Positions 6,390 through 13,152 of a DNA stretch of 20,522 bases are shown here, one piece after another (position 1 is the first letter of the stretch; every line of letters begins with the position of its first letter). The position numbers and the translations under genes were made by a program. The notes under the pieces were generated by a model, which saw nothing but the letters and a program-made list of their open reading frames with translations, did not search any database and was not told the DNA's origin. Source of the stretch: Candidatus Saccharimonadota bacterium (GTDB lineage Bacteria > Patescibacteriota > Saccharimonadia > Saccharimonadales > Saccharimonadaceae); the NCBI GenBank assembly GCA_905371595.1, contig CAJPLU010000013.1, positions 1-20,522 of the forward strand, given 5' to 3'.

Positions 6390-6419
6390 GCGTTAGATTT
6401 TGACGCGGTTTTATTTTAT
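6390..6419 (+). terminator. weak candidate terminator after yhhQ
   Basis: A short GCGT (6390-6393) / ACGC (6403-6406) stem is followed by GGTTTTATTTTAT. The stem is only 4-5 bp, so this is tentative. Confidence 0.3.
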
Positions 6420-7660
6420 AATGTGACGCCGATTGGTAAATTACCGCCGTAGTAGCGATCTAGGAACGACTGCTTGAAATCAAAAAATGTGCCGTCTAGC
6501 AGCGAGGCGCGGATCTGGTCGACAGTGCGCACTACGAAGCGTTCATTATGAATGCTGGCAAGCGTAGCGCCGAGAATCTCGTCGGCGCGAAACAGATGAT
6601 TGATGTAAGCGCGCGTATGATGCTGACAAGTATAACAGTCGCACTCAGGGTCGATCGGCGCGAAGTCCTCGCGAAAGCGAGCATTGCTGATGTTGATGCG
6701 GCCGTCAAAGGTGTACAGAGCACCGTTGCGGGCTTGGCGGGTCGGCGCGACGCAATCGAAAGTATCGATACCATATTCGACGCCGAGAAATAAATCGGCC
6801 GGCTGCGAACCTAAGCCTAGCAGGTGGCGCGGCTTATCCTCGGGCAAAGTCTCGCAGACCCAGCGGACGACATCGGCAATCTCGCCAGGTTGGAAAACAC
6901 CGCCGATACCGTAGCCGTCGAAGTCGCGCTGGCCCAGGAAATTGGCCGATTGGCGGCGCAGTGTTTCGTAGCGGGCGCCCTGGACGACGCCGTAGAGTGC
7001 TTGCAGGTTTTCGCCGCGTGCTAGATGTTCGGCGTTTAGCTCATCGTGGCGAACCAAGCAGCGCTCCGCCCAAGCATGTGTTCGCTGCATTGCCTTTACG
7101 ATCGTGTCGCGGGCCGCTAGCGGTGCAGTCAGCTCGTCGAAGGCCATATGAATGTCAGCACCGATGGCGTGCTGCAGCTCCATTGATGATTCTGGCGTCA
7201 TTATTATATATTTGCCATCCAGATGCGACCGAAATTGCGCGCCTTGGTCGGTGACTTTGGCTAGCTGATTAGCAGACTTGACCGCTTGCGCAGCGTTGCC
7301 TTTTTGGGTGTGGGCGACGGCGTCAATGCCTTTTTTGTAAGCAATTCCCAGACTGAAAATCTGAAAGCCGCCGCTATCAGTGAAAGTCGGCCCATCGTAA
7401 TTCATAAATTTGCCTAGGCCGCCAGCTTTATGAATGATTTCAACGCCTGGCCGCTGCATCAAATGATAAGTATTGGCCAAAATTGATTGCCCGCCGCAGG
7501 CTTTGACCTGTTCGACAGTCAGCGCCTTGACGGTTGCTTTAGTGCCGCCAACGATGAAAGCTGGCGTTTGAATCGTGCCGTGCGGCGTTTCAATCGTACC
7601 AGCGCGCGCCAAGGTGCTGGGGAGGCGATGGGTAATGCTGAAGACAAGGGGTTGGCTCAT
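6416..7660 (-). CDS. tgt: tRNA-guanine(34) transglycosylase
   Basis: 414 residues. The enzyme swaps guanine 34 of tRNA(Asp/Asn/His/Tyr) for preQ1 (bacterial type) on the way to queuosine. Visible family features are FTDSGGFQIFSLG (catalytic-site aspartate), the FDCVAPTRQARNGALYT block around the nucleophile Asp, and the zinc site CDCYTC followed by H (HHTRAYINHLF). The reading frame could extend to ATG 7717, but the family begins at MSQPLVFSITHR. ATG 7660 sits 7 nt after an extended -10 (TGATATACT), so the first 19 residues of the longer frame are rejected. Convergent with yhhQ. No queA or queG is visible in this window, so whether preQ1 is processed to queuosine cannot be judged here. Confidence 0.95.
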   Translation of the reverse strand: MSQPLVFSITHRLPSTLARAGTIETPHGTIQTPAFIVGGTKATVKALTVEQVKACGGQSILANTYHLMQRPGVEIIHKAGGLGKFMNYDGPTFTDSGGFQIFSLGIAYKKGIDAVAHTQKGNAAQAVKSANQLAKVTDQGAQFRSHLDGKYIIMTPESSMELQHAIGADIHMAFDELTAPLAARDTIVKAMQRTHAWAERCLVRHDELNAEHLARGENLQALYGVVQGARYETLRRQSANFLGQRDFDGYGIGGVFQPGEIADVVRWVCETLPEDKPRHLLGLGSQPADLFLGVEYGIDTFDCVAPTRQARNGALYTFDGRINISNARFREDFAPIDPECDCYTCQHHTRAYINHLFRADEILGATLASIHNERFVVRTVDQIRASLLDGTFFDFKQSFLDRYYGGNLPIGVTL

Positions 7661-7667
7661 AAGGTCT

Positions 7668-7676
7668 AGTATATCA
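7668..7676 (-). promoter_or_regulatory. extended -10 promoter of tgt; decides the start
   Basis: On the minus strand the sequence reads TGATATACT, with TTGCTG 15 nt further upstream as a possible -35. ATG 7660 lies 7 nt downstream, giving a leaderless mRNA. Confidence 0.55.
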
Positions 7677-7735
7677 TCTACCTCATGGCAGCAAAGTGTA
7701 ACTTTTGCCAAAAGCATGAAATATGTTGAAAAACA

Positions 7736-7764
7736 TTGACGATGCTCAACAAGTATATTATAAT
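7736..7764 (+). promoter_or_regulatory. consensus sigma70 promoter of the 134-residue membrane protein
   Basis: TTGACG (7736-7741), a 17-nt spacer and TATAAT (7759-7764). The predicted start near 7771 is directly before the first leader hairpin. Confidence 0.85.
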
Positions 7765-7771
7765 TATAATT

Positions 7772-7849
7772 AGCCTTTCAGATAAAGGCTGCCTGACGCG
7801 CGGAAAGTCCGCATGCGTTCGAGGTAGCGGTCTGGATAGGCCGCACCTC
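7772..7849 (+). promoter_or_regulatory. three-hairpin structured 5' leader (possible cis-regulatory RNA)
   Basis: Three consecutive hairpins fill the leader. The first is AGCCTTT/AAAGGCT (7772-7790). The second is ACGC-GCGGA/TCCGC-AT-GCGT (7796-7818, 9 bp with a 2-nt bulge and AAG loop). The third is GAGGT-A-GCGGTC/GGCCGC-ACCTC (7821-7849, 11 bp with one bulge). The ribosome binding site (AGGAAAGGG, 7860-7868) and ATG 7878 follow. No known riboswitch class is recognised. It could be a regulatory element or a stability structure. Confidence 0.55.
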
Positions 7850-7877
7850 AACCTACACTAGGAAAGGGTACACTATT

Positions 7878-8282
7878 ATGCTCACTGGTATCGCTAGCTT
7901 GTCGGTATTGGTTCTGTCTATCCTTCTCACCACCTCCCTGTGGCGGCAGCGGAGAGTGGGGTATATTCAGGTGTCGTTACTAGGAGTGATGTTTACCGTG
8001 ATTTATCTGTACTCTGCGACCGTTCGCCATGGCAGCGTTTATAAAAATTATGAGGCTGCTGCTTGGGCAGCGCTGGTCTCCTACGTGGTGGCGGCGATAC
8101 TCGCCGTCGCAGAGTACAGTCTCAGGATTACAGCCTGGATCTCCAGGCTCTGGATCCGACGAGCGCAGACGCAGAAGATCTCTGCTCTCGTTAAGATTTC
8201 CGAGGCACGATTGAACCTGTCCGAACAAGCCTGGGGACCCCGTGAAGGGTATTCCCCAGAGAGCCCAGATACAGACGCATGA
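7878..8282 (+). CDS. small three-helix membrane protein with acidic tail, unknown function
   Basis: 134 residues. Hydrophobic segments at about 3-21, 29-48 and 60-80 predict three membrane helices. An amphipathic and basic stretch follows (RITAWISRLWIRRAQTQK, about 83-100), then a polar acidic tail (ESPDTDA). ATG 7878 has the ribosome binding site AAAGGG 9 nt upstream. The unit is monocistronic: consensus promoter, structured leader and a 16-bp 3' hairpin. I recognise no family. It resembles the minus-strand 105-residue protein in topology and genetic layout but not in sequence. Confidence 0.72.
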   Translation: MLTGIASLSVLVLSILLTTSLWRQRRVGYIQVSLLGVMFTVIYLYSATVRHGSVYKNYEAAAWAALVSYVVAAILAVAEYSLRITAWISRLWIRRAQTQKISALVKISEARLNLSEQAWGPREGYSPESPDTDA

Positions 8283-8287
8283 GGTGC

Positions 8288-8326
8288 GGGGGCGGGACGA
8301 GCGATTTATTTCGCTGTCCCGCCCCC
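8288..8326 (+). terminator. strong 3' hairpin after the 134-residue membrane protein
   Basis: An 11-bp stem GGGGGCGGGAC (8288-8298) with GTCCCGCCCCC (8316-8326) continues into AGCGA/TCGCT (8300-8304/8311-8315). The following bases (AACTCAACTCTTTG) hold no true U-tract, so it may act as a stabiliser or an atypical terminator. It begins 5 nt after the stop. Confidence 0.65.
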
Positions 8327-8370
8327 AACTCAACTCTTTGTGAAATATTTTTTGTATCGCACTGCTAGGC

Positions 8371-8399
8371 TTGACGATGCCAGCCCTCGCGTGTTACAT
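8371..8399 (+). promoter_or_regulatory. promoter of nusA
   Basis: TTGACG (8371-8376), a 17-nt spacer and TTACAT (8394-8399). The overlapping TACATT with an 18-nt spacer is an alternative -10. The leader is about 60 nt. Confidence 0.6.
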
Positions 8400-8414
8400 T
8401 AAATACGTACTCAT

Positions 8415-8437
8415 CCGGCCGGCAGGTCGGTTGTTTT
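8415..8437 (+). promoter_or_regulatory. possible attenuator hairpin in the nusA leader
   Basis: CCGGCC (8415-8420), a GGCA loop and GGTCGG (8425-8430) form a 6-bp stem with one G-U pair, followed at once by TTGTTTT. This is terminator-like and lies between the promoter and the ribosome binding site of nusA. Premature termination sensitive to NusA level is conceivable but unproven. Confidence 0.4.
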
Positions 8438-8465
8438 CGTATTGGAACTAAAAGAAAGGAATTAT

Positions 8466-9581
8466 ATGGAAGATTTGAATATCAAGCAGTTGACGCTAGC
8501 AGTGCGGGCGATTGCTGATGAAAAGGCGTTGCCCGAAGAAACTGTACTAAACGTAATCGAGCAGGCAATCGCTGCTGCCTGGCGGCGCGATAACGGCGAG
8601 CGCGAGCAAAATGTGCGCGCCGAACTCAATATCAATGACGGCACCGCCAAGGTGTTTGTCCAGCGCGAAGTCGTCGAGGATGTCGTTAATCCGGCTACCG
8701 AAATCAGCTTGGCGGACGCTCAGGCAGAGAAGCCAGACGCTCAGTTAGGTGATACCATCGAGGAAGCTCATGAAGTTAAGTCCTTTGGCCGGGTGGCCGC
8801 CCAGACTGCCAAGCAAGTCGTCATGCAGCGCCTGCGCGAAGCCGAGCGCGAAGTCGTTCTGGCAGAGTTCGAAGACAAAATCGGTACGGTCGTTACCGGT
8901 ATGGTGCAGCGTGTCGAGCCGCGCGTGGTGCGTGTCGAGCTAGGCAAGGCCACTGGTATTATCCCGCAGAGCGAGCAGATCCAAGGCGAGTTTTACAAAA
9001 TTGGCTCGCGGATCAAAGTATTAATCAAAGACATCGAACGCGAAGGCCGCGGTCCGCAGCTAATCCTTAGCCGTGGCAGCGAGGACTTTATCGAATATCT
9101 CTTCCGTCAAGAAGTACCCGAGATGGAAACTGGCGCTGTCGAGATCAAAGGCATCGCCCGTGAAGCTGGCCGCCGTACTAAACTAGCGGTTGCTAGCACG
9201 GTGCCAGGCGTTGACCCGGTCGGAACGTTCGTCGGCGGTCACGGCGCGCGCGTTAACGCGGTGATGAGCGAAATCGGCGAGCAAGAGAAAATCGATATCG
9301 TTACTTATGATGATAATATAGATACGTATATCCGCAATGCTCTTAGCCCGGCTGAGATTGTTAAAGTCGAGATTGATAAGGACAAAAAAACCGCCAATGT
9401 TTACGTTACTGAAGACCAGCAATCAATCGCTATCGGCCGCGGCGGGCAAAATGTGCGTTTGGCGAGCCGCCTGACTGGCTACGAATTGAACATCGAGACC
9501 ACAGCGCCGAAATCAGCCGAGAAAAAACCGCGCAAGAACGTTGAGGAAGATTTGTTTAGCGCTATCGAAAATCAAGATTAA
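8466..9581 (+). CDS. nusA: transcription termination/antitermination factor NusA
   Basis: 371 residues. The protein binds RNA polymerase and nascent RNA and controls pausing, termination and antitermination. Order: N-terminal polymerase-binding domain (about 1-125, with AIADEKALPEE and AIAAAWRR), S1 domain (about 130-200, IGTVVTGMVQRVEPRVVRVELG), KH1 (VGGHGARVNAVMSEIG and IDIVTYDDN) and KH2 (IAIGRGGQNVRLASRLTG). A short charged tail ends it; there are no acidic C-terminal repeats. Start ATG 8466 has the ribosome binding site AAAGAAAGG; the in-frame ATG 8442 lies upstream of it and is rejected. The usual neighbours (rimP, ylxR, infB, rbfA) are absent: nusA is alone before clpC. Confidence 0.96.
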   Translation: MEDLNIKQLTLAVRAIADEKALPEETVLNVIEQAIAAAWRRDNGEREQNVRAELNINDGTAKVFVQREVVEDVVNPATEISLADAQAEKPDAQLGDTIEEAHEVKSFGRVAAQTAKQVVMQRLREAEREVVLAEFEDKIGTVVTGMVQRVEPRVVRVELGKATGIIPQSEQIQGEFYKIGSRIKVLIKDIEREGRGPQLILSRGSEDFIEYLFRQEVPEMETGAVEIKGIAREAGRRTKLAVASTVPGVDPVGTFVGGHGARVNAVMSEIGEQEKIDIVTYDDNIDTYIRNALSPAEIVKVEIDKDKKTANVYVTEDQQSIAIGRGGQNVRLASRLTGYELNIETTAPKSAEKKPRKNVEEDLFSAIENQD

Positions 9582-9601
9582 AACCCGCAGCCGCTTTTTG
9601 C

Positions 9602-9634
9602 AAATTAGCACTCTGCCTTGACGAGTGCTAATTT
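9602..9634 (+). promoter_or_regulatory. CIRCE operator (HrcA binding site) of clpC
   Basis: TTAGCACTC (9605-9613), nine bases and GAGTGCTAA (9623-9631) match the CIRCE consensus perfectly. The inverted repeat extends to 12 bp on each side (9602-9613/9623-9634). It overlaps the -35 box, so bound HrcA repressor should block transcription until heat or unfolded protein relieves it. Confidence 0.95.
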
Positions 9635-9646
9635 GTTATGTATAAT
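9618..9646 (+). promoter_or_regulatory. consensus sigma70 promoter of clpC
   Basis: TTGACG (9618-9623) starts in the CIRCE spacer; after 17 nt comes TATAAT (9641-9646). The strong promoter embedded in the operator gives high expression once repression is lifted. Confidence 0.88.
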
Positions 9647-9683
9647 TGGCTGCAATGGGCAATACGCTCAGAACGGAGAACTC

Positions 9684-12164
9684 ATGATGCCAGAAGATTT
9701 TGCAGATTTTATTTCGCGATTGACCGACAACGCGCGCGCTAGCGTCCAGCATGCTGACGCGATTGCTCGCGGTAACGGTAGTAATTACATTGGGACGGAG
9801 CACTTGCTGCTCGGCGTTTTGGCGCAAGGGTCGAGCTCGGCGGCACAGGTATTGACTGACGCCGGCGTGACCCTGCAACAAGCTGAAATGATTCTGGATA
9901 TCAAACCGTCGCGAGTAGTCACCAGTACCGGTATGGTGGGCCTTAGCGAGACGGCCTTGTTGACATTGCGCATGGCATGGGAAGCAGCGCGCGAGTACGG
10001 CCATGATTATCTCGGTACAGAGCATATATTGTACAGCGTCCTGCGACAAGGTAATGCTCGAGCGACAGCGCTGCTGCGCGAAATGGGCATCAATGTTGAT
10101 ATGATAATCAGCGAACTCGAGAAGTCGTTCGAAGAGAATCGCGGCGAACATGGCGATATTGCTACCGAGCCGCGGCGCCGCGGCAATACGCGCGGTGGGG
10201 CGCTTAGCGCCTTTGGCGTGGATTTGACGGCGCGGGCGGCCAACGGCGAACTTGACCCGATGATTGGCCGCGACAAAGAGCTAGAGCGAATGATTACTAT
10301 TCTTAGCCGCCGCACCAAGAATAATCCAGTATTGATTGGCGATCCAGGCGTTGGCAAAACCGCTATCGTTGAGGGGCTGGCGCAGCGGATCGTCCGCGAG
10401 GACGTACCGGGCCATTTACTAGACCGCCGAGTGGTTATGTTAGATATGGCGGCGATGATTGCTGGTACTAAATATCGCGGCGAATTCGAGGATCGGCTAA
10501 AAAAAGTAATCGCTGAAGTCAAAAAACAGGGTAATATTATTCTTTTCATTGATGAATTGCACCTGCTGGTTGGCGCTGGCGCCTCGGAAGGTTCGATGGA
10601 TGCAGCCAATATCCTCAAGCCGGCGTTGGCGCGCGGCGAGCTGCACATGATTGGCGCGACGACTCTCGATGAATATCGCAAGCACATCGAGAAAGACACG
10701 GCGCTAGAACGGCGTTTTCAGACGATCGTCGTCAAAGAGCCAACTATGGCGCAGACAATCGCTATTTTGAAAGGTCTTAAAAATTATTACGAAAAGCATC
10801 ATGGCGTCAAAATTACCGACGAAGTGATCGAATCGGCGGTATATATGAGCGACCGCTACGTTAGCGACCGTTTCATGCCTGATAAAGCAATTGACGTGCT
10901 CGACGAGGCGGCTGCCCGAGTTCGCGTCAAGCGAGGTCACCGCCCGAGCCGCGAGCGTGAATACCTCAAAGAGCTCAAGCACCTCAATGAGCGCATGGAG
11001 GATGCCGTCTCGCATGAAGATTACCAGCGAGCTGCTATGTACAAACAGCGTATTAGCCAGATTAGTAAAAAACTCGAGACAGAAGTTGCTGCCCAAAAAG
11101 GCCGCCGCGCTATCCAACTGACCGATGACGATGTGGCGCATGCTATCGCTGTGATGACCAATGTTCCAGTCGAAAAAGTCCAGACTAGCGAAGCGAAGTT
11201 GCTGCGCCAGCTCGAAAAGCATCTCGGCAAGTACGTCATTGGCCAGCGCGAGGCTATCGGTAAGGTAGCGCGGGCAATCCGCCGCAGCCGCAGCGGCGTA
11301 GCTAGCAGCCAGCGACCGATTGGCAGTTTCGTCTTCATGGGACCGACTGGTGTCGGCAAAACGCAATTAGCTAAAGTGTTGGCGCGAGAAGTTTTCGGCA
11401 GCGAAGAAGCGCTTATCAAAATCGACATGAGCGAATTCGGCGAGAAGCATAATACGTCGCGCCTGCTCGGGGCGCCAGCTGGTTATGTTGGTTACGAGGA
11501 CGGCGGTAAATTGACTGACAAAGTTCGCCGCCAGCCGTACAGCGTAGTGCTTTTTGACGAAATTGAAAAGGCGCATCCAGACGTGTTCAACCTGCTGCTG
11601 CAGCTACTTGAAGATGGGATGATGACTGATGCTAAGGGGCGCGAAGTTAGCTTTCGCAATACGATTATCATCTTGACTAGCAATCTCGGCGCCGACAAAA
11701 TGACCAAAGAGTCGGAACTTGGCTTTCATTCTAGCCGCGACAAAGGCAGCGAAATCGACGATTTGCACCGCCGCAACGCTAAATTTGCTCGTGACGCCCT
11801 CGACAAATTCATGCGTCCCGAGCTGATTAATCGCTTTGACGGTATTATTACTTTCCGAGCGTTGACTCGCGCCGAGGTCGGCAAGATCTTCGACTTGCTG
11901 ATCGGCGAGCTGCGCCAGCGTTTGGTGCGCAAAGGCTTGGCCCTTACGATTAAACCCAGTGCCAAAAAATTCCTTATCGACAAGGGTTACAGTATTAAAT
12001 ACGGCGCCCGTCCGCTACGCCGCGTTATTGAGGACGAGGTTGAGCACGCTATTGCTGAGCAAGTACTTGACGGCGCCTATGCTAAAGGTGATATCCTAGA
12101 AGTAGGAATCAAGAAAGGAGAGATAGCGATTGAACGGTGCAGCGAAACCGACAGCCGGACGTAA
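9684..12164 (+). CDS. clpC: ATP-dependent Clp protease ATPase subunit ClpC
   Basis: 826 residues. AAA+ unfoldase that feeds proteins to ClpP. Order: two Clp N repeats (about 1-145), first ATPase with Walker A GDPGVGKT (219-226) and LFIDELHLLVGAG, ClpC-type middle domain with a UVR-like coiled coil (EYLKELKHLNERMEDA), second ATPase with GPTGVGKT (553-560) and VLFDEIEKAHPDVFN, and a C-terminal D2-small domain. L679-G680-F681 sits at the place of the ClpP-docking tripeptide. The start is ATG 9684 or the next codon, ATG 9687; GGAG (9675-9678) is spaced 5 or 8 nt and slightly favours 9687. Upstream residues of the longer frame (from 9618) cover the promoter and CIRCE and are rejected. The 3' end overlaps the next gene by 35 bp. 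Confidence 0.96.
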   Translation: MMPEDFADFISRLTDNARASVQHADAIARGNGSNYIGTEHLLLGVLAQGSSSAAQVLTDAGVTLQQAEMILDIKPSRVVTSTGMVGLSETALLTLRMAWEAAREYGHDYLGTEHILYSVLRQGNARATALLREMGINVDMIISELEKSFEENRGEHGDIATEPRRRGNTRGGALSAFGVDLTARAANGELDPMIGRDKELERMITILSRRTKNNPVLIGDPGVGKTAIVEGLAQRIVREDVPGHLLDRRVVMLDMAAMIAGTKYRGEFEDRLKKVIAEVKKQGNIILFIDELHLLVGAGASEGSMDAANILKPALARGELHMIGATTLDEYRKHIEKDTALERRFQTIVVKEPTMAQTIAILKGLKNYYEKHHGVKITDEVIESAVYMSDRYVSDRFMPDKAIDVLDEAAARVRVKRGHRPSREREYLKELKHLNERMEDAVSHEDYQRAAMYKQRISQISKKLETEVAAQKGRRAIQLTDDDVAHAIAVMTNVPVEKVQTSEAKLLRQLEKHLGKYVIGQREAIGKVARAIRRSRSGVASSQRPIGSFVFMGPTGVGKTQLAKVLAREVFGSEEALIKIDMSEFGEKHNTSRLLGAPAGYVGYEDGGKLTDKVRRQPYSVVLFDEIEKAHPDVFNLLLQLLEDGMMTDAKGREVSFRNTIIILTSNLGADKMTKESELGFHSSRDKGSEIDDLHRRNAKFARDALDKFMRPELINRFDGIITFRALTRAEVGKIFDLLIGELRQRLVRKGLALTIKPSAKKFLIDKGYSIKYGARPLRRVIEDEVEHAIAEQVLDGAYAKGDILEVGIKKGEIAIERCSETDSRT

Positions 12165-13152
12165 TATTGTCTCGAAAATCATCGCTTTGATGGCAGTGAT
12201 AAGTGTTGCTGCTGGCGGTTTTTTCTACGGGCAGACAGCCTTTGATACTTATCGAGCGTCGACTTTCGCGCCGCCTGCAGCTGTTGCCGCGGTTGAAGGC
12301 TCAATTAAACTGACGCCGACAGCACAGCGCACCTTCCGAGCAACTCAGCCAGCTATTGAAGCTAGCGACCAGTTCAATGCTCATTGCAAAAGTACCGAAC
12401 GTACAGCAGCAATTTTGGGTTGCTACTATGGTGATCGGATTTATCTGTTTGATGTCGAAAACCCCGAGTTAGCCGGCGCCAAAGAAGTAACGGCAGCGCA
12501 CGAATTGTTGCACGCCCAGTATGCGCGGCTGAATATCTTCGAGCGGCCGCGAGTCGACGCTATGATCAAAAAGGCTTATCAAAAGGTCAAAAACGAACCG
12601 GAAATTGCCAAAGCTATGGAATACTACCGCGAGGCCGAGCCAGGCGCCGAGCTAGATGAGCTACATTCGATTATCGGTACCACGATTGGCGAGCTTGACT
12701 CTGACCTTGAACAGTATTATGCGCGTTATTTTACCGATCGAGCGTCAATTATCGCTAAAAACCAAGCTTACACGGCAGTATTTACCCGAGTCAACGCCCG
12801 GGCTGAAGCGTTGCAATCTAAGCTGCAATCAGCCGCCAAGCAAATCAAACAAGATGTCGAAGCTTATCAGTCCGATTTATCGCAAATTAACGCTGATATT
12901 AACAGTTTTAATGAACGGGCCAGGAGTGGTGAGTTTAGTTCGCAAGCTGATTTCGCGGTGGCGCGGTCGGCGTTGCAGCAGCGAATTAGCGCTATCAATG
13001 CTCGGCAGGGTTCGCTTAATTCGCGAATTAAAGCTTACAATGACGATGTGGCAACTCTCAAAAGCTTAGCCGTTAAAGCCGATCAGCTCAATCAAAGCAT
13101 CAACGGCGTAGCCGCGCCGGCCGGAGTAAATAGTGGCCAAAGCGCGCAGTAA
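12130..13152 (+). CDS. putative membrane-anchored HExxH metalloprotease with coiled coil
   Basis: 340 residues. It starts at TTG 12130, 9 nt after AAGGAG, inside the end of clpC. One helix (about 13-35) anchors the protein; the rest is extracytoplasmic and has two cysteines (AHCKST and LGCYYG). The zinc-protease signature H124-E-L-L-H128 lies in TAAHELLHAQYAR. A conserved-looking ELDELHSIIGT block (174-184) could supply the third metal ligand. From about 205 to 330 the sequence is heptad-like, rich in Ala/Gln/Ser (ALQSKLQSAAKQIKQDVEAY), so a long coiled coil. I know no named family; HExxH alone is not proof of protease activity. Overlap with clpC and radA indicates translational coupling and possible heat-shock co-expression. 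Confidence 0.8.
   Translation: MNGAAKPTAGRNIVSKIIALMAVISVAAGGFFYGQTAFDTYRASTFAPPAAVAAVEGSIKLTPTAQRTFRATQPAIEASDQFNAHCKSTERTAAILGCYYGDRIYLFDVENPELAGAKEVTAAHELLHAQYARLNIFERPRVDAMIKKAYQKVKNEPEIAKAMEYYREAEPGAELDELHSIIGTTIGELDSDLEQYYARYFTDRASIIAKNQAYTAVFTRVNARAEALQSKLQSAAKQIKQDVEAYQSDLSQINADINSFNERARSGEFSSQADFAVARSALQQRISAINARQGSLNSRIKAYNDDVATLKSLAVKADQLNQSINGVAAPAGVNSGQSAQ

Noticed and set aside
7661..7717. N-terminal extension of tgt to ATG 7717
   Set aside because: It crosses the extended -10 promoter and precedes the family start MSQPLVFSI.
9618..9683. N-terminal extension of clpC
   Set aside because: It covers the CIRCE operator and the -10 box; translation cannot begin before the transcript.
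4310..10985. Further GCTCAAGC words (for example near 4315 and 10975) as copies of the repeated element
   Set aside because: They lie in coding sequence and lack the flanking GCCCGC/GCGGGC stem and the GAACG block, so they are chance matches.
10704..11366. Long minus-strand frames opposite clpC (also 10007-10699)
   Set aside because: Antisense shadows of a clearly coding, codon-biased gene; no family features or ribosome binding sites.
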